Origin: Neodontobutis hainanensis
Taxonomy: Eukaryota > Chordata > Actinopteri > Gobiiformes > Odontobutidae
Assembly (NCBI GenBank): GCA_024349245.1
Contig: JALDNG010001000.1
Span: forward strand, 20,033-84,032
Direction of reading: 5' to 3'
DNA length: 64,000 bases
The position numbers were made by a program, and so were the translations under genes. The notes beneath the pieces are model-generated. The model made no database searches and was not told the DNA's origin. It saw only the letters and a program-made list of their open reading frames with translations. This document shows, piece by piece, positions 32,954 to 44,439 of the stretch (position 1 is the stretch's first letter; the number at the start of each line of letters is the position of its first letter).

Positions 32954-34378
32954 GTCCTTCCTGCTGGTGCTGGATGTGTTACTGCAATCCTTACTGCCTG
33001 AGGTAATGTTATGTTGTGAAAAAGAAACTGGGTGACAGAGACTACTTGATTTTCACACCTGACCGCCGGCGTGGCACACGCCTTGCCATGTGAACATGTT
33101 AAAATCTTATTATGACCGAAATGACTCGTCCTTGGTGGTGGCAGACGCTAGTCTGCAGCGTTACTCGGGGTTGAGAACACTGAGGCCCGTATTCATTTGC
33201 GGGCTTGTCGGGAGCTGTCCGCACGGTGGCCGAGACAGCTCAACACGCTGCAAATGAAGAAAGCACCAGCAAATAAAGAAAACATCTTCATCAGTTTGAC
33301 AACACGCGCTGCAAAGGTTCACAACACATGCAAATACAAAACGCGCTGCAAATTCAAAACGCGCTGCAAATCCTCACAACACATGCAAATACAAAACGCG
33401 CTGCAAATAACACAGACCACAACGGAAATGTTTTAAGGGGACTCATTTGAGTGACGAACAATATATTTAGGCCAACAATATCCAAACGACAAAGCAATTA
33501 TACGATCATGATCTAAAAGTGAAAAAAAAACAAAAACTCACCTTTCAGGTCAGTGACAACACTGACAACAACGCGACAGGCGAGCAAACAATAACCAGGT
33601 CCCATTAGGGGTTCATCACTCAAAGGAGTCTCCTTAAAACATTTTTGTATTTGTATGTGTTGTGAACTTTTGCAGCGCGCGTGTTGTCAAACTGATGAAG
33701 ATGTTTTCTTTATTTGCTGGTGCTTTCTTCATTTGCAGCGTGTTGAGCTATCTCGGCCACCGTAGTCCGGTGCTGACGCTCCAAGCCGCAAATTAGCGGC
33801 TGGTAAGCAAGAGCTGTCCGGTGCTGAACGCTCCGAGCCGTGAATTAGTTTAGCGGCTGGTAAACAAGAGCTGTCCTGTACTGAAATTGAAAATGACTCG
33901 TGGTCCGGGGCTTTGACTCAGGGTAAATTTTCCAACTCAGAGGCTTTAAATAGTTTGTCAGTTTTATTGTTCCACCTTTTAGATTCTCAGTAGAATGAAA
34001 TGATGAATCAGTCCAATAGGTCACTGTTTGCTGATGTGCCCTCTCAGACTCATGTGCTCAGTCATGATATTGATGCAGGTTCCTTTAACTGAACGCGCCA
34101 ATTACACCTGATGACTTCCTTCAGTATTCTGTTATGGCCTTTGGCATGTGTAATGCCCCGCCACATTTCAGAGGCTTATGCATGTAGAGTTGTCTGTATT
34201 GTCTTTTTGTGAAGCATATCTTGATAACTTGGTGGTTTGTTCATCTTTGTGAGTGGAGCACATTACAGTACAAATTAACAGTTAACTTGTCAAAATGTGA
34301 GTTTGGGCAAGCAACAGTGACCTATCTTGGAAAAAGGTCAAAGAGGTCAAAGAGGTCAAGTGCGTCCAGTTCAAGCAC
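32954..34378 (+). mobile_element. Gmr1-like fragment E4 (integrase tail and RT), split by a MITE
   Basis: 32954-33216 matches the first-family element at 14625-14890 (integrase tail, TPDRRRGTRL-like). After the MITE, 33765-34378 matches 14880-15760. This covers the linker (ENDSWSGALTQGKFSNSE frame) and RT with a large internal deletion near 34080, including the LSKCEFGQATVTYLGK block at 34280. The fragment ends at the first recombinase-like exon. Integrase sequence again precedes RT. Confidence 0.7.
33222..33764. mobile_element. MITE / non-autonomous DNA transposon
   Basis: 543 bp with long inverted ends of about 95 bases. The left end starts CACGGTGGCCGAGA and contains CACGCTGCAAATGAAG. The right end is its complement, ending TCTCGGCCACCGTA. 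It is flanked by GTCCG on both sides (33217-33221 and 33765-33769). The unbroken target (GCTGTCCGGTGCTGAACG) is seen at 14879-14896. No transposase is inside. The superfamily is not decided. Confidence 0.85.
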
Positions 34379-36622
34379 ACTTGCTGTGTGAAAAACCACA
34401 GGAGATGCTGACGACGCATCTGAGCAAAGTTTGCATGAAAGGAAATGCAACCAAAGAACAGCAGAAGGAGGCAAAGAAAGCCAAGGAGTCTGCGAAGGTG
34501 TGGCCACGGCAAGCCCGGAGCTGGGACTACAAGGAAATGCTCAAACGTTACCCCTACAAACCGTCTAGGCTGGCTCTTCTGGAAGAGCTCCTCCAAAGAA
34601 AGTTTTGTGGCTAATGCTTCTAACCAAGCAGACCTGGAGTACGAAGAGGCTCACCAGCACGGCTGCCGTTCCCACAGCCAGTGAACCTTCTGTAGCAGCC
34701 GGTGTCAGCTCTCGAGCGGCCGGTGTCAGCTCTCGAGCGGCCGGTGTCAGCTCTCGAGCGGCCGGTGGCGTCTCGGTGGTGGAGGATAGCAGCACCGAAG
34801 GCAGCACCACCGATCCAAGCGACCGAACATGGCAAAAGTAAGTTCTAAACCTCGCACACATCAGTCCAGAAACTGTGAACAAACTGCAAGGTTTGAGCTC
34901 ATTTTCTTCTGTCTGTATTTTTTTTCAGAGATCAAGCTCAGTACAGCATAAATGTCAGGGTCAAGATGACACAAATGGGGCTCTACGAAAAGCTCTACTT
35001 CAAGAGCTACTTGATCAACACCCTGCTGGTCCCAAACTGCCAACGTCTCCAGAATGCTGAGGTACATCCAGCCAAGTGGGGATGAAGTCAGCTTGGACTT
35101 CCTGCTAAAGTCCACTGAGACCAAAGATTACCTCACCCAACTCCGGCGCGCTTACATGGGCCCAGCCTCCATTCTGAACTATATCAAAAACATGATCCGG
35201 TTTGTTCAGTGTTTGAAGACCCACCTGAGCTTGGCTGCAGCAGATCCTGACTTCTACAGGAAGTGCCAAGCCTACATCGACCTCCTCGCTTCCATCAGAA
35301 AGCCAGTGGCCAAGTCCAACAGCAAGGTCATGTGTAAAACGAGGTCAGTTGCTAATCTGCTTTCCATTAGTTTTTCTTTAATGACTTCCTCCATGTTGAT
35401 AGTACTTATGTGCTGGCTGTACACATGGGGTTATGTGATACAGACATGTGTAGTTCTCCGCCACATTGTGGTCTTGTATATCATTCTAGGTATGACCGGT
35501 TCGCAGAGGGCGAGAAGAGCCTTCAGGAGTGCCAGGCCGTCCTCCAGAAGGCCAAGAAAGACATGCTGTCCATTTATGGGAGTCTGCTGGAAGGTGACCA
35601 CATGGCTTCAGAGGAAAAGACCATGTTCGGTATTACTGTGAAGCAATCCTGATCCTCGGCCACTTCCAGAGACCAGGAGCATTGGAGGGAATAACAGTAA
35701 GTGTCAGTAAGACCTCAGATTTTGTGGGGCATCAGCCTAAACAGATTATATTAGGTAGTCTGCAAAGAGGACGTTTATGTCAGTTATTTACTGTGTTTTT
35801 TTTGTTTTTGTTTTTATGAACACAAGACTGAGCAGAGTGAACACAAGACTGCGACAATGCAGATCGCCGTGTTTGCCCTCACAATGGAGGAGGCAGCAGT
35901 AAGTACACTTTGTACAGGCTAAATTGCCTTACCATGAAACATAGTGTCACCAGCAATGAACCAACAGATATTATCAGATGTATTTTTTTTTGTCTTTGCA
36001 GATGCTGGACGCATACTACACATGGCTCAAGTCTAACAAGTTGTTTGTGTCACGTCGGGCACCAAGATTAGAAGTGCAACCAATGACCTTGCTCGTCTGC
36101 ACCAACAGTAAGTATTAACAGCAGTCCATAAGACCTAAAAGTTTATGTTGGATTAGCATTCAACTAATAACGTATTTGTGCATTTATTAAACGGCTCAGC
36201 CTCAAAGAAAATGATTCAAATTTGGGAGTTTCATCTCATATTTCTGCCCCATTGCAGCTACAAACTGCCAAACATCCCGAGCCAGCAGATACGCAGGACC
36301 GTGGAGACAGATGTGGCTGCCAACTTCACAGAGGAGCAGAAGGCGTCGGCCCCTACATGGCCCATTCGACGGCAGTGGCAAACCAGCACTACTGGATGAA
36401 GACCCTGGACACTGTTGTGGCCACTTCAAACCTGCTCAGCTCGCTGACACGGTATGCAGTTATCTGAAACAGTTATAATTATGTCTCTCAATGCTCATCC
36501 ATCAGTTTGTCAGTGTGTAACCTTAAAACCTTTTTTAATTTTGCAGCTCCTCGTCTGACGACTCTGGCGAAGAGGACCCCAGGGCAGAGCAAAATGCTCA
36601 AAACTTGACCCAACTGCAGTGA
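34379..36622 (+). pseudogene. Tyrosine-recombinase-like gene R1, copy 1 (7 exons)
   Basis: Exons with GT-AG borders: 34379-34837, 34929-35343, 35490-35696, 35833-35898, 36002-36107, 36258-36451, 36547-36622. Exon 1 holds an N-terminal block (EKPQEMLTTHLSKVCMKG, then RSWDYKEMLKRYP). Exon 2 has a helical core-binding-like part (DEVSLDFLLKSTETKDYLTQ). Exon 3 has GHFQRPGALEG, the likely first catalytic Arg. Exon 4 has EHKTATMQIAVFAL (Lys of the beta hairpin). Exon 6 has PSQQIRRTV (HxxR-like, His replaced) and MAHSTAVANQHYW (His and nucleophile Tyr). This pattern fits tyrosine recombinases of the Crypton type, which cut and rejoin DNA through the Tyr. Frameshifts in exons 2, 3 and 6 suggest it is broken. 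Exact transposon class is inferred. Confidence 0.6.
34701..34763 (+). repeat. Three 21-bp tandem repeats inside R1 exon 1
   Basis: Three exact units starting GGTGTCAGCTCTCGAG, coding AAGVSSR repeats. Copy 2 has only decayed, shorter forms at the same place (59950-60020). Confidence 0.9.
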
Positions 36623-36857
36623 AGATGGCTAAAGTCATAAAGGCAGAAGGATGTGCGGCCAATTATCCACATTACATTTACTTTGTGTTTCTGTGTATAA
36701 ATCAACTTAAGTAGCAGTGACCCAACTCATTAGTATTTCAATGGACTCTATGTTTGTGTGTATTACAGGCATTGGTTATTTGCTTGTTGTTGTATTGAAT
36801 ATTTTTCTTTCTCTTGCAACGACAAGGATCGCCGTGATCATTTCCTTTCCTTTGCAG
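36623..36857 (+). other. Spacer between R1 and R2, copy 1
   Basis: No coding region. It ends in a pyrimidine-rich tract and the acceptor CCTTTGCAG used by R2. Confidence 0.4.
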
Positions 36858-37447
36858 TGTTTCAAGCCACAGGAGATGCTGCCTAACCACGTGTTGATGT
36901 TCTGCATGAAGAACCAGACTGATGAGGAGAGGAAAGCAGAGGTGGAGAGAGCCAAAAGTCCATGAAGGCCTGGACCCTTCGAGGCAGAACCTGGGACTAC
37001 AATGCCATGGTCAAGCGGTACCCCGATGAGGCATCCAGAAAGGCTCTTCTGGAAGACCTGCGTGAAAGACATTTTTTGATCCTAAATGACCCTGAGGCTG
37101 CACAGGACGCACAGGCTGAATCCCATCACTGACCACCAGGTGCTTCAAGTGATTTGTTATCCACTAGTACTAGTTACTTTTCATTTAATGCAGAGTCATT
37201 AAATTTAATATTGGAACAATGGCTTATTTGATTTTTGTTTTTCATCTAATCATTCTAGGCCTGTTCAGCCGACTCTCCAAGACTGCCAGAGAGTCCTCAG
37301 TATCAGAGGGACATGCTGGGCATCCACAGGAAGCTCCTGGACCAGCAGCATTTGAAAGAAGACCAAATGATGATGTTCCGGTACTGCTGCGAAGCCATCT
37401 TTGTCCTGAGCTACCTCCAGCGACCAGAAGCAGTGATGGCATTTAAA
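36858..37447 (+). pseudogene. Second tyrosine-recombinase-like gene R2, copy 1 (partial)
   Basis: A paralogue of R1 directly downstream. Exon 36858-37132 reads CFKPQEMLPNHVLMFCMKNQ, then RGRTWDYNAMVKRYPDEASR, the same block as R1 exon 1, and a stop. Exon 37261-37447 has DMLGIHRKLLDQQHLKEDQ and FRYCCEAIFVLSYLQRPEAV, matching R1 exon 3 with its Arg box, then a GTAAGT donor. The core-binding exon and the exons with Lys, His and Tyr are missing. This copy has a 1-base deletion (GCCAAAAGTCC) relative to copy 2. Confidence 0.6.
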
Positions 37448-37966
37448 GTAAGTACTTTTACTTTGCAGCGTTTCCTCAGTGTGTATAAGGTGTAGTGAAT
37501 GTAGCAGCAACTCCTTAGTTTCCTTCCGCTTGGAGAGGCTGAGTACGGTCCTGTATATTGCGTGACGAGCTGCGGCTTAAACACATTGACACCGAGTCCC
37601 AGAATGGATGCTTGTACGGTTTATTTAATTGACTGCTCAGTTGGCACATGTACACAGTTGTAAAATACTTCAGATTGTGAATGTTTAGCAAACGCTTGCG
37701 GTCAAGAAATACTACGGCTACCCCGCTTCCCTCTCTCCTCCTATACCTGAGTGACAGTGAGTGCCACCTTTGAAACCAAGAGCTGTCACCGCCTACACCC
37801 ACATGACCCACACCTCACCCTGGCAACCAGACAAAAGCAATCCGTAGACAAATAATATATACCATTCTGGCTCCTACAGTGAATATCTATTAATTAATAA
37901 TCAATATGAATATAAATTATGTAAATTAATAAATTAATATTTTGATGTCAAAATATTTTGAGAGAT
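37448..37966. other. Downstream flank and end of duplication copy 1
   Basis: No gene seen. Homology to copy 2 stops at about 37895 in TATTAATTAAT. The rest is AT-rich and leads into the fold-back element. Confidence 0.4.
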
Positions 37967-39073
37967 GCCGAGATCCCAAACTGGCAAATGGCTTGCCAGT
38001 TCACCAGCCACAACCACCAGAGGGCGCATTTATGGCTTGCCACTTTTAAAAGTGGTTTTCCACTTTTAAAACACCTTTTTTGTTTAGCTGCAAATTGTTG
38101 GAAATATGTTATGGTGTATTACTTTAGATCAGTTAAATTATTAAATTATTAGTTTTTACCAGCGAGGAGTTTATAATATTTTTTTAACAGTCTAAGATAT
38201 TTAAATCTAAACCTAAGGCACTGGCTTTGTCAAAACGACCAATTCGTCAAGGGATCTGTCTGCAGGACTACAGCCCATACACCATTGATACATGGAGTAA
38301 ATAAAGTCTTTGTCGCCCTCTTTTGGTGAATATAAAGTAGTGTTTGAACTAAGTAGAGCACAATGTGTGTAAATACTATGCCATTTAAAAGATTTATATT
38401 ATAAAACTGCATACTTATAAGAATAAACTATAAGAAGCCATTGTATTTAAATATTGTCTTTCAGAAAGTGACCTGACCTCTGATTAAAACTGCATCAAAA
38501 GGAGGTGGCATTAAAAAGAGACCACAATAGAATCATGTTTTTCACTTCTTTATTTCTCCTAAACACGAATAGCACATTGTATAAAAACGTACAAATTACT
38601 ATTTTAACATGAAGAACAAATAATTGGTGGTCATTTGCGTTCTAAGTCCAAAAATCACTCATCGCTTGATTCATAGTCTGGCTAAGTGGCTAGGCTAACA
38701 GTAATGTACCAAACACATAGTTTGTATAGATGAGCACATAATTAACGATTTACGGCTTTGATCATAACAGCTGTCAAAACGTCTTTTCTATTTCAATTAT
38801 GTGTGTGCATTTTTAATAATATAAATAGTCTATTTTTCTCTGACCTGTTGAGTAAAGTCGCATATACATTAGGATACGTGGCCAAAGTCCGAGCAGCCGT
38901 TTTAACAAAAGTGGCCGGACGGCCGGACTGTTTTCAGAGGCTAGAACCATGGCCGTCAGTCATCATAAACCATCAAAGTGGTCTGCCACTTTTAAAAGTG
39001 GAAAACCATAAATGCGCCTCTGGTGGTTGTGGCTGGTGAACTGGCAAGCCATCTGCCAGTTTGGGATCTCGGC
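37967..39073. mobile_element. Fold-back / long-TIR element between the two copies
   Basis: About 1.1 kb. The left arm starts GCCGAGATCCCAAACTGGC and the right arm is its complement (GCCAGTTTGGGATCTCGGC). The arms extend about 80 bases through ACCAGCCACAACCACCAGAG and a CCACTTTTAAAAGTGG palindrome. No transposase frame lies inside and no clear target duplication was found. Confidence 0.7.
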
Positions 39074-40640
39074 TCTGCTGAATATTCTCTCGTTAGGGGC
39101 ACCACCCAGATTCATAGTTCTGGGAACTAATTATGTTAATAAGTCTCAATCTAAAGGAAGCAAATTCTTCCTAGTTTTTGAACATTTCTTAATATAAACA
39201 AAGAAACCATTAATGTCTTTTGGGGTTTTGTTGAAGATTATACAAGTTTAACAATGAATAATGACAGGGGACATGACACAAAGGAATAATTAGGGACAAA
39301 TGATGAGGGTAATTAACACAAAACAATGATTGACATGGAACAACTTGTTAGAACCTTTGGTGGAATAAAGTAAGTTTAACCATTGTTTTATGCTATTTAC
39401 TTGGAGTTGTTACGGAGGGTAAAGGGGACGGTTAGACGGCTTAATTAAAAGGACTATTGACGGCTTTTGAATGAGGGGAAAAGGTTCTGCTGGGCCTTAT
39501 AAAGACAATTATACAGTGTTATCACACCAAACGTCAGTGTCATGTGTTCAACTCATTCTTGTCGTCGTGGCGCTCAGCTGTCCGGGAAGGAAAGGTCCAA
39601 AGGTCCGCTTTAGAACTTTCCACGCGGGTCCTACAGCTGATGGTTTCCAAGCAACGAGATGGTGTCACTTGGTACAACTGATCCCACAGGGGCCGTGAAG
39701 CTCCGTGAGCCGGGAAAGAAAGGCGTTCTGTTATTGTCTTTGAGTGAAAGGCCTTTACCAGCAGTAGAGGTTAACGTCTTTGACAAAAGGTTCGCTAAAG
39801 AGGCTTAAAATTTGTCTTTCCTCGATTAACGAGGGCTATCTTTGCTTAGCGCACTCTTTTAAAGAATAAGGACTACAAAAATTCACTTCTGTCTCAGGAA
39901 TTTGACGTCCAGCAGGAAAGTTTTTCAAAACAAAATCAATGCGTTGAGTCTTTAAAAGATGAAAAATTCACGTTTGCACGGTTCGGTGCTGCGGGCTAGA
40001 AGCTTGAAAGGTACGAAAGTAAATTAAATAGCGGAGATTTAAGAAGATACGCAAGAGCGTAGAAACAAGCTTAAGAGAAGAAGACACGAGACGAGGCGAG
40101 AAGAGCGACCAAGTAGAAGAGGCGAGATAACAAGAAGCAGAGCTAGATTTCCGCGCGCACAACTTTTTGTACTGGCGAAAAGAGGTAAAAGGGGAGTTTT
40201 TACTAAAGTTTAGCATTTGGGAATAAACTTCTCTGCTCCACCAAATAACAGAAATTAAACACATATAAAAACCATATTGCTTTTGCATTGTAGCATAAAG
40301 GCATAGGAAATGTTTTTACGATTTTGTTAATACCAAACACATGCGCATTATTCATACATTCCATGCTTGACCTGAAAACATAGAATAATTCATTTTATTA
40401 CACAGACAGCTGTAAAGGTGATGAAGAAAGAAGTCTTTTATATCGTTATCACTCAAGATCTTGTAAGGAACAATATGAAGAGTACACATTAACTACGATA
40501 GACTTTAATGCACACTTTTAATGCACATAACATGAAGATGGTCTTCAAATTCGAAGCAGAGTCGTTACTCTGCTTAACCAAAAGAGGGCAGTGTTCGATC
40601 ATTCTAGAGGAATAAATCAAAGACATTCTTATTGAGTGGA
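39074..40640. other. Spacer without recognised gene
   Basis: Sequence unique in this window, with no frame that resembles a known family. A GTTAGGGGCACCACCC start near 39093 is LTR-like in flavour, but no partner LTR or pol was found. Confidence 0.35.
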
Positions 40641-40644
40641 GGAG

Positions 40645-40646
40645 TC

Positions 40647-40681
<35 letters not shown>

Positions 40682-40721
40682 TGTGTGTGTGTGTGTGAGT
40701 GTGTGTGTGTGTGTGAGTGTG

Positions 40722-40755
<34 letters not shown>

Positions 40756-40812
40756 TGTGTGTGTGTGTGTGTGTGAGTGTGTGTGTGTGTGTGTGTGTGA
40801 GTGTGTGTGTGT

Positions 40813-40854
<42 letters not shown>

Positions 40855-40857
40855 GGT
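40645..40857. repeat. (TG)n microsatellite with GAG interruptions
   Basis: About 210 bases of TGTG repeats with regular GA interruptions, just before duplication copy 2. Confidence 0.95.
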
Positions 40858-41092
40858 GGATGGGACCTCAGCCAACATCAAGGTAGATGAAAGATGAGCT
40901 GGGGGTCCTCGTACTGGAGCAGAGTCCGGGGATGGGGGGTACACATCACCCAGCAGATGAGAGGTTTGTGTCCACCCTAGGAGGAGGTAGAAAGGAGAAA
41001 AAGTGCTAAATACTACTGAAAACTAGGCAGATGTAATAATAATATGAGCGGTTGAGTGTGTACCTACAGCTACAGCCAGTGTAAACCTAACC

Positions 41093-41398
41093 CTATGATG
41101 AGTCAGTCTCCATGCGTTTGGTGAAATAAGTATGTTTTGAAAACCTCAACAGAGTCAGCTCGCTGCACTTCCACCGGGAGCCCATTCCATAAAAATGGGG
41201 CTCTATAAGAAAAGGCTCTGTAGCCAGCAGACTTCTTCTTCGTTTGAGGAAGTTGAAGACTGCAACCCACAAAATAAGAATGGGAGAACCCCACTGTCCC
41301 TCCCAATCCCACTGCTCTACATGTTCAACAACAGCTACTACCAGATGAACTAGCCTCTGTGATTTTGGATAATAACTAAATAAATATGTCTTCTTCAA
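41093..41398 (-). mobile_element. LINE ORF2 C-terminus fragment (copy 2)
   Basis: The minus frame includes RAFSYRAPFLWNGLPVEVQR and continues ADSVEVFKTYLFHQTHGD, the end lost in copy 1. Copy 2 therefore shows the older state. Confidence 0.65.
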
Positions 41399-41419
41399 AT
41401 GTTTTTAAGGATTATTTAG

Positions 41420-43520
41420 ATGAGTGCATGTTGCGACTCTGGGATTTCTTCTGAAACATTGACAAAGATGGCACAATGCAAGTTCCAGTTCTTGAATTCA
41501 GAAAGGCTTTGCAGGTTTGCCATTTTTCATCTTAGCCTTTAGAATCAATTTCATGATATTTTATGTATGTGTTTCTTACTTTTTTGTCAACAGCACTAGC
41601 CAAAGACATACAGAATTCATATAGTAATTAAAAGCAAGCCAGAATGTGTCTTTAATACTTGTTTTCGTTAACAGCAATCAACACTACTTTAGGATGGGTA
41701 CCAGAGTATTGGAGTGAACCAACTGTTGTTGGGGATCAATTTTGCTGCAGTGTAATGTCATGGGACATTGGATCAGTTCAGGGACATTGGACAGTGGGCG
41801 TACTGATGGCTAGTTGCATATGTTATTTTTTTTTTTTTTTTTCATTCAATTTATTTATTTTTACCTTTCAGAACTGTCTTCTAATATATGTAGGAAACAA
41901 GTATGGATAAGTATGGCCTAGTGTTATTATATATCTATGTATGTAATTATTTATATATTATTTTACTTTTCTTGATATGCAATAATTTATGTCTGCTTTG
42001 TTTTTCATGTTTCACTCAGAATCGTTTTCTAACATACGCTTTAAAAGTATTGATAACTTGATTTCCTATTTTTTTTTTTTATTATTCCATGGACACAGGG
42101 ATATTGAGTAATGTTTCTAAATAGTCTTGTTACTAAAATATACACATGGTCTATCTGTGTTAGGCACAGGTTGATACAATTCAAAGTATTTAATCGCCTG
42201 CACCTCTCTAGGACCAAACTGACCAAAATATATCCTAATGTTGATCCCAACTGTTCGCGTAGTCACCAAGCCCCTGCTTCTTTGGCTCACATGTTCTGGT
42301 CATGTCCAAGCATAGGAATATTCTGGTCTGAGTTATTTAATACATTCACTGACATTTGTAAAAAGAATATTGATCCAGATCCTATCGTTGCAATATTTGG
42401 GGTGGTACACACTAAAGTTGGGTCTCAAGAGGCCAATCTCAATTAATAGCATTTTCAACACTGTTAGCACGCCGACTAATTCTTACAATTTAGAAATCTC
42501 CCTCACCTCCAAAACACTCACGTTGGGTGTGCGAAATTATGTCCTTCGTCCAGCTTGAAAAGTTAAGAACTACAGTCCAAAACTCAGCAGAAAGATTACA
42601 GAATGTATGGCAACCTTTCTTGGATTATTATGAAAATGCATTTGATGCTAATTCTTTAGATTAAAACAAAATTAGGTTTTCATCTCCCCTCCCCCCTTTT
42701 TTATTAATAGAGTATAAATATATCTTTTTTTTGTTTGTTTGTTTTGTTTTGTTGTTGTGTTCTGTATTCATTCTCAGTATGCTTTAGATAACTTTGGATG
42801 CAAATCTGCATTTAAAGGGGATATGTGAGATAATGTCTGCAAAGTGTGAGGCTGGTGGATAGTGATGCCTTGTATAACATAAGAGAATGTTTGTTGGTTT
42901 GTTTGTGTTATGTACATTTAAAACAATAAAAACACTTTGAAATAACAAAAATAGGATCGGTACCAGATAGAGGAGCTGATTCAGAGACTTGACCGTGACA
43001 GGACAGGGTTGGTACAGGTGAGTCATATTTAATTGACTTATAGAGACGTCAGTGACATGTTACAGCTGTAATCAATGTGACTTTTCTTTCTGTGAGGGAC
43101 TAGCACACACAAGAAAACAGATAATAATGGATGCCATCTAAAGAAGGTGGAATCCCGGCAGAAGAAGGAAAAGTTTAAAAGCGACTGTATCCTTAAAACC
43201 TTTCAGAGCGCCGTGGAGGCAGTCCCGCCACATGGCTCTGTCATGTCCCACTGCAGCTGCTACCTCAGTAATGACCACATCCACCTCCCCATGTTAGGAA
43301 GCAGCACACATTACAGACGCCATGAGGTCCTACCCCCAGCCTAACCTGCTGGAGGATTGGTCCCTCTCCACTCGAGCAAAGTCCATCTCTGCCCAGGGTG
43401 TTCGCCGGATCCTGAGATGAGCCGCATTTGATCGGACCAGGTCTAGGCCATGTTTGAACCCCAAACCTCCAGAGGTCAAACCCAAAAGCAAGAAAGTCAT
43501 AAAGGAAAAAAAACCTGGAT
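41420..43520 (+). pseudogene. EF-hand-like exons, copy 2
   Basis: Same exons as 17457-19963: the loop with NIDKDGTMQ and the same in-frame stop near 41450; the YQIEELIQRLDRDRTG exon near 42957-43018; and the basic tail, here broken by extra bases near 43330 and losses near 43410. The shared stop dates at least one lesion to before the duplication. Confidence 0.4.
42080..42955 (+). mobile_element. L1/Tx1-like LINE 3' end, copy 2
   Basis: Same C-terminal blocks as copy 1 (HMFWSCPSIGIFW, FVQLEKLRTTVQNSAERL-type) but without the L2 insertion, so the L1 was in place before the duplication. Confidence 0.75.
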
Positions 43521-43952
43521 AAAGACTCAAAGAAACACAATCTACTAAATAGTTTTTTATTTTGTTATCTTGCATTACAGTTGCTACAGTTATTTAATGC
43601 TGGCAACAGTGTGTAAAAAGAAACAGGAAATTATTTTCTCCTCATTTTGAACTGGTGGACTTACTCTTTACTGTTTAAAAAAGTATCTCAAGCAAGACAT
43701 TTTGTCACTTTGTTTCATTGTATTTTTATATTTAAGGCAAAAATGCCTGTGAAGCACATAATTACCCATAAAACATATTCAGTTTTTGTCTTGTTAAAGA
43801 ATGAACTTGTGTAGCCTTAAATGTGTATTTGTTTCGTCCAACAATTCTTATTGAAGTCTTGACCTCTGTGCCAGTTTTGCTTTGTTGTTGTTTCCACTAT
43901 TTCACAATTTCTTGTAATAGCTTTTTTTCTAGCAGTTTTCATCATTGCTCAA

Positions 43953-44170
43953 GAATCTAACCCAGAATGTGTTGGAGAACTTTGAACACATTTTCTTTCA
44001 TTTCCAGAAGTTACTGATGAACATCAATGTTGCTTCAGTCTCTCCAAAGGTTCTGACTGTCGTTTATCTTTTTAGTTTGGTTGTAATGAAGAACCATGTT
44101 CGATTTTAATGTCATTTAAATGAACGTTCTATATAATACAGATATTGTGAAGCTAGACTTACAACAGTGT
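43953..44170. other. 215 bp present only in copy 2
   Basis: Sits between CATCATTGCTCA and GTTTCTGAAATAATC, which are nearly adjacent in copy 1 (20361-20380). It contains an exon-like piece with a TTTCCAG acceptor. No repeat family or target duplication was recognised, so a deletion in copy 1 is as likely as an insertion here. Confidence 0.6.
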
Positions 44171-44439
44171 TTCTGAAATAATCTTCTTTGAGCAGAAAGG
44201 TTTGTGTGGTTCTGTCAGTGGTGTTCACGGTTTAAGCCACATAAATAATCTAATCAATGATGTCTTATAGCTCCGGCAACATTTAAATATATTTAAGTAG
44301 CGAGACAATGTTTACTAAAAGACCTAAACAGAAATGATTTTATAAATAAGTACAAAATGATTGTACTTGTAAAATAATGTCATTTATTTAATAAATACAA
44401 TATTCAGTTTGGTTTTCAAGTCATTCTTGCTTCATCTCT

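Larger units (their letters stand above)
17191..37895. repeat. Segmental duplication, copy 1 (blocks A and B)
   Basis: Block A (17191-about 22103) matches 41154-45909. Block B matches from 26378-32953 to 48464-55096, and again from about 34439-37895 to 59698-63361. Order and orientation are kept. Identity looks very high apart from 1-bp indels and whole insertions. The unmatched parts of copy 1 are 18830-19177, 22104-26377 and 32954-34438. Confidence 0.9.

Noticed and set aside
39093..40300. Possible LTR element starting GTTAGGGGCACCACCC
   Set aside because: No second LTR, primer site or pol motif found; too little to support a call.
40489..40944. Long open frames on both strands over the TG repeat
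   Set aside because: They are open only because the TG repeat has no stops; the products are Cys-Val or His-Thr repeats.
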